Below, piece by piece: positions 1-4,170 of a stretch of DNA of 5,584 nt. The stretch's first letter is position 1; every line of letters begins with the position of its first letter. Origin of the DNA: UMGS973 sp963609975 (GTDB taxonomy: Bacteria > Bacillota > Clostridia > Peptostreptococcales > Anaerovoracaceae); assembly GCA_963609975.1 (NCBI GenBank), contig CAVDMD010000137.1:1-5584 (forward strand), given 5' to 3'. Under the pieces are notes generated by a model. The model did not search any database. It was not told where the DNA came from and saw only the letters and a list, made by a program, of their open reading frames with translations. A program made the position numbers and the translations under genes.

Positions 1-8
1 TCGCCGTA

Positions 9-45
9 AACTTCAGCCAATCGTGCTTCGCACTCTTGGGAAGTT
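9..45 (-). other. RNA hairpin with tandem G-A internal loop
   Basis: On the minus strand AACTTC (45-40) pairs with GAAGTT (14-9), CCAA (39-36) with TTGG (20-17), and GTGC (33-30) with GCAC (26-23). The apical loop is GAA. A symmetric GA/GA internal loop (35-34 against 22-21) would form tandem sheared G-A pairs in RNA, and a two-base CT bulge (16-15) interrupts the lower stem. All 14 pairs are Watson-Crick. There is no T-run at its 3' side before the window ends, so it is not a terminator as seen here. Confidence 0.6.
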
Positions 46-183
46 CTGACGTTTGACCTACCAACCATTTGTTTCACAAATGGGGTTAGGTCATAATAAA
101 GCGGATACAAAAGTATCCGCCAAAACATAACAAAGTTCAGATATTGACCTTGCAGATTCGTATCTGCAGGTGAGAAGCGGATA
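41..183 (-). repeat. Two diverged tandem copies of one stem-loop module
   Basis: Seen on the plus strand: AAGTTC-T-GA-CGT-TTGACCT at 41-59 and AAGTTC-A-GA-TA-TTGACCT at 133-150. Each is followed by a hairpin closed by TGACCT pairing with AGGTCA (first copy) or AGGTGA (second copy), and then by AAGCGGATA (99-107 and 175-183). The flanking motifs are conserved while the inner stems differ completely in sequence but still pair. That pattern suggests duplication of a functional RNA domain, followed by compensatory change. The copies lie within the structured RNA read on the minus strand. Confidence 0.6.
91..120 (-). terminator. Possible intrinsic terminator/attenuator hairpin inside the structured RNA
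   Basis: On the minus strand GCGGATAC (120-113) and GTATCCGC (108-101) form a perfect 8-bp stem around a TTTT loop, followed by TTTATTATGA. The T-tract is interrupted, so termination may be partial. The 5' arm can instead pair with TTATCCGC at 184-177, a further 57 bases upstream in the transcript. That is the exclusive-pairing layout used by attenuators and riboswitches. It may equally be a plain structural stem. Confidence 0.35.
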
Positions 184-205
184 ACTTCTTCTTTACTACT
201 CGAAT

Positions 206-235
206 ATATTACCATCAGGCATATATATATGTCAA
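206..235 (-). promoter_or_regulatory. Strong sigma-A-type promoter with extended -10, minus strand
   Basis: On the minus strand a perfect TTGACA (235-230) and TAATAT (211-206) are 18 bases apart, with TGG just before the -10 (an extended -10). The predicted start is near 199, right at the 5' side of the structured RNA. The spacer contains CATATATATATG, a 12-bp perfect palindrome at 220-231 overlapping the -35. The promoter lies about 40 bases past the ackA stop codon, so the downstream RNA is probably transcribed on its own and not only as an ackA read-through. Confidence 0.65.
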
Positions 236-276
236 GAAAAAATTTATCCGCCGGAATTCTGATTCAAATGTGTATA

Positions 277-1476
277 TTATTTGTTAGTAACGATATTGTA
301 AGTGTCTCTTGCAATCATCAGTTCCTCGTTGGTCGGGATAAGGAGAACCTTAACCTTTGAGTCATCTGCCGAAATAACCATTTCCTTGCCTCTTACCTTG
401 TTCTTTACAAGGTCAAGCTTGATTCCGAGGTTGCCCATCTCGTTGCAGATGATGTCTCTCATACCCATATCGTTTTCACCGACGCCTGCTGTGAATACGA
501 TAGCGTCAACGCCGTTCATCTCAGCAATATATCCGCCGATATAGAACTTAACTCTCTGAGCGAAAACTTTAAGTGCAAGCATTGCTCTTTCGTTGCCTTC
601 CTCAGCTGCTGCCTCGATATCTCTGAAGTCACTTGATACTCCTGAAATGCCCAGCATACCTGATTTCTTGTTGAGGATTTCGTTTGCAACACCCTGTTCA
701 AGATTTTCTTTTTCTCTGATGTAGGTTACGATGGCAGGGTCGATGTCGCCGCATCTTGTACCCATTACAAGACCTTCAAGCGGAGTAAGTCCCATTGATG
801 TGTCTATGCACTTGCCTCTCTTGATAGCGGATACCGAAGCACCGTTGCCTAAGTGGCAGGTTATGATCTTGAGATCCTCTATATTGACATTGAGCATATC
901 AGCAGCTCTCTCCGATACGTATTTGTGGCTTGTGCCGTGGAAACCGTATCTTCTGATACCGTATTTTTCGTAGTATTCATAAGGTATTGCATAGATATAT
1001 GACTGAGGCGGCATTGTCTGATGGAATGCTGTATCAAATACGCCTACCATAGGAGTGTACGGCATTAATTCCTGACACGCTGCTATACCCAGAAGGTTTG
1101 GCGGATTGTGAAGCGGTGCAAGGTCGACGCATTCTTCGAGAGCCTTGATTACATCGTCTGTGATAAGAACAGAGTGTGCGAATTTTTCGCCTGCGTGAAC
1201 TACACGATGTCCAACAGCACCGATTTCGCTCATAGCTTTAACTACACCGTGATCCTCATCCTTGATCGCATCTATAACATATCCTATAGCGTCCTTGTGA
1301 TCCTTCATAGGCACTTCCAGCACAAACTTGTCCATGCCTGTCTTGGTATGTGAAATCACCGATCCCTCCATACCTATTCTCTCAACAAGACCCTTGCAGA
1401 TAAGCTCTTCGTTGGTCATATCAAGAACCTGATATTTTAATGATGAACTTCCGCAGTTGATTACTAAAACTTTCAT
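277..1476 (-). CDS. ackA: Acetate kinase
   Basis: Catalyses acetyl phosphate + ADP = acetate + ATP in the cytoplasm, the ATP-yielding last step of acetate fermentation. The 399-residue product has the usual family length. It carries the N-terminal ASKHA signature (residues 3-15, with NCGSSS at 7-12) and the second signature GFHGTSH at 178-184. Every residue I would expect from the studied Methanosarcina enzyme is in place: Asn7, Arg91, His123, Asp148, His180, Arg241 and Glu384. The start is the ATG at 1476-1474, preceded by GGAGGA with 8-base spacing. A longer reading from a TTG at 1512 would begin at about the predicted transcription start and translate the ribosome binding site, so I reject it. 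No phosphotransacetylase gene lies beside it in the window. The gene is transcribed away from the TSUP transporter gene and shares a control region with it that holds a Rex-like operator. It may also accept related acyl phosphates such as propionyl phosphate. Confidence 0.97.
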   Translation of the reverse strand: MKVLVINCGSSSLKYQVLDMTNEELICKGLVERIGMEGSVISHTKTGMDKFVLEVPMKDHKDAIGYVIDAIKDEDHGVVKAMSEIGAVGHRVVHAGEKFAHSVLITDDVIKALEECVDLAPLHNPPNLLGIAACQELMPYTPMVGVFDTAFHQTMPPQSYIYAIPYEYYEKYGIRRYGFHGTSHKYVSERAADMLNVNIEDLKIITCHLGNGASVSAIKRGKCIDTSMGLTPLEGLVMGTRCGDIDPAIVTYIREKENLEQGVANEILNKKSGMLGISGVSSDFRDIEAAAEEGNERAMLALKVFAQRVKFYIGGYIAEMNGVDAIVFTAGVGENDMGMRDIICNEMGNLGIKLDLVKNKVRGKEMVISADDSKVKVLLIPTNEELMIARDTYNIVTNK

Positions 1477-1483
1477 TATATCG

Positions 1484-1490
1484 TTCCTCC
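1484..1490 (-). promoter_or_regulatory. Ribosome binding site fixing the ackA start
   Basis: GGAGGAA read on the minus strand, 8 bases before the ATG at 1476 when counted from GGAGGA. It is the only strong site near the gene start and selects the ATG over the upstream in-frame TTG at 1512. Confidence 0.9.
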
Positions 1491-1517
1491 AAATTTTATG
1501 TGTATTAATCAAAAGAA

Positions 1518-1547
1518 ATTATACACCCTCATACAAGGCAAAATCAA
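1518..1547 (-). promoter_or_regulatory. ackA promoter
   Basis: On the minus strand TTGATT (1547-1542) and a perfect TATAAT (1523-1518) are separated by 18 bases. The predicted start near 1511 gives a leader of about 35 bases ahead of the ackA ATG. The Rex-like palindrome (1551-1568) lies just upstream, with its near edge 3 bases from the -35. Confidence 0.7.
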
Positions 1548-1550
1548 GAT

Positions 1551-1568
1551 AAGTTAATAATTTAACAA
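1551..1568. promoter_or_regulatory. Rex-like operator between divergent promoters
   Basis: Plus strand: AAGTTAA-TAAT-TTAACAA. The operator reported for clostridial Rex is TTGTTAA-N4-TTAACAA; this site matches 12 of its 14 defined positions, with one half perfect and a 5-bp perfect symmetric core. Rex is an NAD(H)-sensing repressor of fermentation genes, released when NADH is high. The site sits 3 bases upstream of the ackA -35 and 21 bases upstream of the transporter -35, so one bound dimer could affect both promoters. No rex gene is in the window. AT-rich sequence can give such a palindrome by chance, so this is a strong suggestion only. Confidence 0.55.
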
Positions 1569-1589
1569 GCCTCGCCGTGTCATATTATG

Positions 1590-1618
1590 TTGACATGACA
1601 GGTAACAGGTAATAAAAT
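1590..1618 (+). promoter_or_regulatory. Promoter of the TSUP transporter gene
   Basis: A perfect TTGACA (1590-1595) and TAAAAT (1613-1618) are 17 bases apart. The -10 covers the first possible ATG (1617-1619). Transcription would start near 1625, downstream of that ATG, so translation must begin later, at 1656. Confidence 0.7.
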
Positions 1619-1640
1619 GGCTTTGTATATAATTGTAGTA

Positions 1641-1647
1641 AAGGCGG
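1641..1647 (+). promoter_or_regulatory. Ribosome binding site fixing the transporter start
   Basis: AAGGCGG, one mismatch from AAGGAGG, lies 8 bases before the ATG at 1656. The alternative ATG at 1617 has only a weak CAGG upstream and lies ahead of the predicted transcription start. Confidence 0.6.
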
Positions 1648-1655
1648 ATTTACTG

Positions 1656-2420
1656 ATGCTGGTTAAAATCATTCTTTGTATAATAATAGGCATTGCTGCC
1701 GGTGCAGGCACCGGTCTTGCAGGCATTTCTGCCGCAATGGTGATATCCCCTATACTTATCGCCTATCTCGGCTTCCCCGCATATGAGGCCATTGGCATCG
1801 CTCTTGCCGTGGATGTTTTTTCGTCCTCAGCCTCATCGGTCACTTTCATCAGGAGAAAAAACACCAATATCAGAGCCTGCCGGAGAATCCTCGTCTGCGC
1901 TCTCGTATTTACAGCCGCAGGAAGCGTGCTTTCATCGTTTATGCCGGATTCCGTTCTCGGCCACGGCGTTATACTCTGCACCATCGTAATGTCTGTAAAA
2001 TTTCTGTTTTTTCCGGATGCCAGACTTCCTGAAACCATTACGTTTGAACACCAGCGCAAAATGGTAACCGCAGGAAGCTGTGCCGTAGGCGCAATATGCG
2101 GACTGTTTGGCGCAGGCGGCGGCATGATGTTCATGATACTTCTCACCTGCCTGCTCGGTTATGACATCAAAACCTCACTGGGCACCAGCCTCATAATTAT
2201 GACACTTGTCGCACTGCTTGGAGCCGCTGTGCATTTTACCGTGTCAGACAGCATCGACTGGACGGTGTTTTTCATATGTGCCGTTTCTGCCGCAGGCGGA
2301 GCAAAGGCTGCAGCTCTTTTTGCAAACCATGCATCTGCAAAACTTCTTAACATTATTATAGGTATTGTTTTTCTGATTTTATCGGCAAGCCTTATCGCCG
2401 CAGAATATGTCATCAGATAA
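1656..2420 (+). CDS. TSUP (TauE/SafE) family membrane transporter, probable anion exporter
   Basis: A 254-residue, very hydrophobic protein with about eight predicted membrane segments (near 2-22, 26-46, 76-97, 101-119, 137-168, 175-197, 203-222 and 231-250). It shows the family's internal duplication: GTGLAGISAAM at 18-28 and GLFGAGGGMMF at 149-159 are the paired re-entrant glycine motifs, each followed by a segment like the usual VGTSL (IGIAL 46-50, LGTSL 175-179). Length and pattern are typical. Members export sulfite, sulfoacetate or other small organosulfur anions, and some import such ions. The exact substrate cannot be read from the sequence. The start at 1656 is chosen over 1617 because of the promoter and ribosome binding site positions; the 13 extra residues of the longer reading are also atypical. 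It is divergent from ackA and lies upstream of, but separately promoted from, the dehydrogenase/aminotransferase pair. Its codons end in C or G more often than those of its two downstream neighbours, consistent with lower expression or a different history. Confidence 0.85.
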   Translation: MLVKIILCIIIGIAAGAGTGLAGISAAMVISPILIAYLGFPAYEAIGIALAVDVFSSSASSVTFIRRKNTNIRACRRILVCALVFTAAGSVLSSFMPDSVLGHGVILCTIVMSVKFLFFPDARLPETITFEHQRKMVTAGSCAVGAICGLFGAGGGMMFMILLTCLLGYDIKTSLGTSLIIMTLVALLGAAVHFTVSDSIDWTVFFICAVSAAGGAKAAALFANHASAKLLNIIIGIVFLILSASLIAAEYVIR

Positions 2421-2495
2421 AATTCCGTACATAAATACGGCCGTTTCAGGCTATAATAACAGGTGTATGGCGGCTAATTATCAGACTCTTCAAAC

Positions 2496-2532
2496 TGTAT
2501 ACTATACACAGCAAAAATATTATATGTATACA
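2496..2532. promoter_or_regulatory. Two TGTATAC palindromes, possible regulator sites
   Basis: TGTATA-C-TATACA (2496-2508) is a perfect 6-bp inverted repeat, and TGTATACA (2525-2532) is a perfect 8-bp palindrome. Both begin with TGTATAC and start 29 bases apart, close to three helical turns. They lie 23-59 bases upstream of the -35 of the dehydrogenase promoter, a usual position for an activator or an upstream operator. I cannot assign a regulator. AT-rich sequence makes short palindromes common. Confidence 0.35.
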
Positions 2533-2554
2533 ACAAAATTCTTATTCAAACCCC

Positions 2555-2582
2555 TTGATTTTCAATTTCAAAGTGATATATT
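2555..2582 (+). promoter_or_regulatory. Probable promoter of the dehydrogenase/aminotransferase unit
   Basis: TTGATT (2555-2560) and TATATT (2577-2582) are 16 bases apart, with TGA just before the -10 (extended -10). The start would be near 2589, leaving a leader of about 70 bases that contains the inverted repeat at 2606-2627. Confidence 0.5.
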
Positions 2583-2605
2583 ATATTCATCGGTTAATTA
2601 CATAG

Positions 2606-2627
2606 ATTGTAATTGGTTTTTTACAAT
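2606..2627. promoter_or_regulatory. 7-bp inverted repeat in the dehydrogenase leader, operator or hairpin
   Basis: ATTGTAA (2606-2612) and TTACAAT (2621-2627) are perfect inverted arms around 8 bases. The repeat lies between the predicted transcription start and the ribosome binding site. It resembles an operator for a dimeric repressor more than a terminator, because the stem has no GC core. Its 8-base gap does not fit the Rex spacing of 4. Confidence 0.45.
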
Positions 2628-2658
2628 TGATAAATAAATATAAAAGGAGGACTTAAAA

Positions 2659-4083
2659 ATGTCATTAAATGCAAAAGAATATGTTGCAGGCCTGGTTGAA
2701 AAAGCAAGAAAAGCACAGGCTGTTGCCAATAACTTTACTCAGGAAGATGTAGACCTTATTACAGCAGCCGTTACTTACAACCTCACAAAACCTGAAAAGG
2801 CCAAAATGTATGCAGAAATGCTGGTTGAAGAATCAGGCATGGGTATTGCAGAAGACAAAATCGGTAAGATTTACGGCAAGGTATGGGGAGCATACATCCA
2901 GATGAAGGACAAGAAGTCAGTAGGACTTATTGACGACAACAAAGAAACAGGTATGCAGACTTATGCTAAGCCTATGGGCGTTGTTGCCGGCATCATGCCT
3001 GTAACAAACGGCGAGGCAACTCCTATCGTTAAGTCAAACATGGCACTCAAGACAAGAAACGCTATAATTCTGGCACCTCACCCTAAGTGCAAGAAATTAA
3101 ACGTTGTTATCGTTGATGAGATCAGAGCCACTCTTAAAAAATTAGGATATCCTGAAGATTTAGTACAGACTTGCGCACCTGAATGGGTTAAGCTGGAAAC
3201 TTCACAGGAATTAATGAAGCAGTGCGATTTCATACTTGCAACAGGCGGAGAAGCACTTGTTGAAACAGCTTACTCCTCAGGAACTCCTGCTATCGGCGTT
3301 GGCGTCGGTAACTGCGTATCAATCGTAACAGGCAAAACTCCTATGGACAAGGTTGCAGAAATGATCGTAGCTTCAAAGAAATACGATAACGCTACTTCAT
3401 GCTCAACAGAAAACAACATCATCGTATTTGAGGACTGCTATGATGAATTCGTAAAAGAAATGGCAGCTCACGGCGCTGTTCTGTTCAAAGACGGTTCAGA
3501 AGAAAAAGCAAAACTTCAGAAGACTATGTGGCCAAACACTCCTAATGATCACGTATTAAACAGAGCAATCGTTGCACAGAATGCTGAAACTATCGCTAAA
3601 TTAGCTGATATAGATGTTCCTGCAGGAACAAAAGTATTAATGGCTGAAGAAAACGGCGCAGGACTTGATCATCCGTTCGCAGGCGAAAAGCTGTCACCTG
3701 TATCCGGTATCCAGAAAGCTAAGGATCTTGACGAGGCAATCGACAAGATGATGGCTTGCCTGAACTATCAGGGCAAGGGTCACAGCTGCGGTATCCACAC
3801 TAACGACGATGAAGACGTTGCAAGAGTTGCATCAGTTGCTCCTGTAACCAAGTGCGTAGTAAACCAGCCTCAGTGCTTAACAAACTCAGGCGGATGGAAC
3901 TGCGGATTCCCTGTATCGATGACATTAGGCTGCGGTACATGGGGCGGCAACAGCGTATCCCACAACGCAACTTACAAAGACCTTCTTAACTTCACATATG
4001 TTTCAAGACAGATTCCTAACTGGAAGCCTGAAAAAGCAGAAGATTTCATCGATGCAGCAGTAATTGCAAAAGTTGATGCTTAA
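2659..4083 (+). CDS. CoA-acylating aldehyde dehydrogenase, sulfoacetaldehyde/succinate-semialdehyde type
   Basis: Family reaction: aldehyde + CoA + NAD(P)+ = acyl-CoA + NAD(P)H, cytoplasmic. The 474-residue protein has the aldehyde dehydrogenase superfamily layout: an N-terminal helical part, a cofactor-binding core including APHPKCKK (139-146) and ATGG (194-197), and the catalytic part with nucleophile Cys248 in TSCSTEN (246-252). There is no Glu general base as in hydrolytic members, as expected for acylating ones. The stretches DHPFAGEKLSP (337-347), YQGKGHS (370-376) and LGCGTWGGNS (423-432) recall SauS, the acylating sulfoacetaldehyde dehydrogenase, more than SucD or AdhE. The last 20 or so residues form a tail I do not recognise from the family. 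Twelve cysteines suit an anaerobe. AAAAGGAGG ends 8 bases before the ATG. It is the first gene of a unit with an aminotransferase that could supply its aldehyde. Malonate semialdehyde and succinate semialdehyde are real alternative substrates, so no symbol is given. Confidence 0.85.
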   Translation: MSLNAKEYVAGLVEKARKAQAVANNFTQEDVDLITAAVTYNLTKPEKAKMYAEMLVEESGMGIAEDKIGKIYGKVWGAYIQMKDKKSVGLIDDNKETGMQTYAKPMGVVAGIMPVTNGEATPIVKSNMALKTRNAIILAPHPKCKKLNVVIVDEIRATLKKLGYPEDLVQTCAPEWVKLETSQELMKQCDFILATGGEALVETAYSSGTPAIGVGVGNCVSIVTGKTPMDKVAEMIVASKKYDNATSCSTENNIIVFEDCYDEFVKEMAAHGAVLFKDGSEEKAKLQKTMWPNTPNDHVLNRAIVAQNAETIAKLADIDVPAGTKVLMAEENGAGLDHPFAGEKLSPVSGIQKAKDLDEAIDKMMACLNYQGKGHSCGIHTNDDEDVARVASVAPVTKCVVNQPQCLTNSGGWNCGFPVSMTLGCGTWGGNSVSHNATYKDLLNFTYVSRQIPNWKPEKAEDFIDAAVIAKVDA

Positions 4084-4104
4084 ACCCTGTTTAATCAAAA
4101 ATTA

Positions 4105-4150
4105 AATATTTCCCGGCAGAGGCGGGAGCCCCCGCCCTGCTGAATATTTT
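4105..4150 (+). terminator. Intercistronic GC-rich hairpin with T-rich tail (partial terminator or processing site)
   Basis: GCAG (4116-4119) pairs with CTGC (4137-4140) and GGCGGG (4121-4126) with CCCGCC (4131-4136), with one bulged A and an AGCC loop. AATATT arms (4105-4110 and 4143-4148) extend the base across an internal loop. TTTTTATT follows at 4147-4154. This is the layout of an intrinsic terminator, placed only 8 bases before the aminotransferase ribosome binding site. No better promoter is visible for the downstream gene, so read-through (reduced downstream expression) or 3'-end protection of the upstream message is more likely than a full stop. Confidence 0.6.
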
Positions 4151-4155
4151 TATTG

Positions 4156-4163
4156 AAAAGGAG
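4156..4163 (+). promoter_or_regulatory. Ribosome binding site fixing the aminotransferase start
   Basis: AAAAGGAG lies 7 bases before the ATG at 4171. An in-frame TTG at 4153 would translate through this site and is rejected. The nearer ATG at 4166 is out of frame. Confidence 0.85.
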
Positions 4164-4170
4164 AAATGAA

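Larger units (their letters stand above)
1..200 (-). ncRNA. Unidentified structured RNA, cut by the left edge
   Basis: Seen: read on the minus strand from about 200 down to 1, the sequence is almost entirely stem-loops. In transcript order they are: a 12-bp imperfect hairpin (173-145, loop ACGA); a perfect 8-bp hairpin with a TTTT loop (120-101); a long two-part hairpin (93-54) with an 8-bp inner stem; and a 14-bp hairpin (45-9) with a GA/GA internal loop and a GAA triloop. The GA/GA tandem is a typical stable RNA motif only on the minus strand; the plus strand would have TC/TC. That, and an extended -10 promoter ending at 206, set the orientation. Two tandem domains share the order TATCCGCTT, ACCT, hairpin, AGGTCAA, GAACTT. 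I do not recognise the class: none of the signatures I know for RNase P, tmRNA, SRP RNA, 6S RNA or common riboswitches is visible. It could be an independent RNA, or a long leader of a gene beyond position 1. The 3' end is not in the window. Confidence 0.55.

Noticed and set aside
1..68. Minus-strand open frame from ATG at 68 running off the left edge, reading MVGRSNVRTSQECEARLAEVYG
   Set aside because: The stretch is open and looks protein-like, but the start codon lies inside a hairpin, there is no ribosome binding site upstream, and the same bases form two well-paired stem-loops with a GA/GA RNA motif. Only 22 codons are visible. Sequence left of position 1 would settle it.
41..183. CRISPR array, because of the repeated TTGACCT and AAGCGGATA motifs
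   Set aside because: There are only two copies, with unequal spacing and imperfect repeats, and the intervening sequence is self-complementary, unlike spacers.
1..200. IscB-associated omega RNA (HEARO) or a group II intron end
   Set aside because: A structured RNA with its own promoter fits loosely, but I see no domain V-like element of an intron, none of the HEARO core motifs I can recall, and no endonuclease ORF in the window. Left open for a covariance search.
236..266. ackA terminator built from small GAAT/ATTC and TCC/GGA repeats before a T6 run (minus strand)
   Set aside because: A T-run is present at 242-237 on the minus strand, but the stems are 3-4 bp and one is too far from it. 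It is too weak to call; ackA may read into the structured RNA.
1477..1512. Extended ackA start at a TTG (1512)
   Set aside because: It would lie at about the predicted transcription start, translate the ribosome binding site, and add 12 residues ahead of the conserved MKVLVINCGSSS start.
1617..1655. Extended transporter start at ATG 1617
   Set aside because: It overlaps the -10 box of the best promoter and has only a weak upstream CAGG; the ATG at 1656 fits the family start and has a better ribosome binding site.
2425..2440. CCGTA/TACGG hairpin after the transporter stop as an intrinsic terminator
   Set aside because: The stem is only 5 bp and no T-run follows. The end of the transporter transcript is not evident.
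2590..2605. Second Rex site upstream of the dehydrogenase (GGTTAATTAC)
   Set aside because: It lacks the N4 spacing and the outer TTG/CAA bases, so only the short GTTAA core matches.
4153..4170. Extended aminotransferase start at TTG 4153
   Set aside because: The six added codons are the ribosome binding site itself; the ATG at 4171 is correctly spaced.
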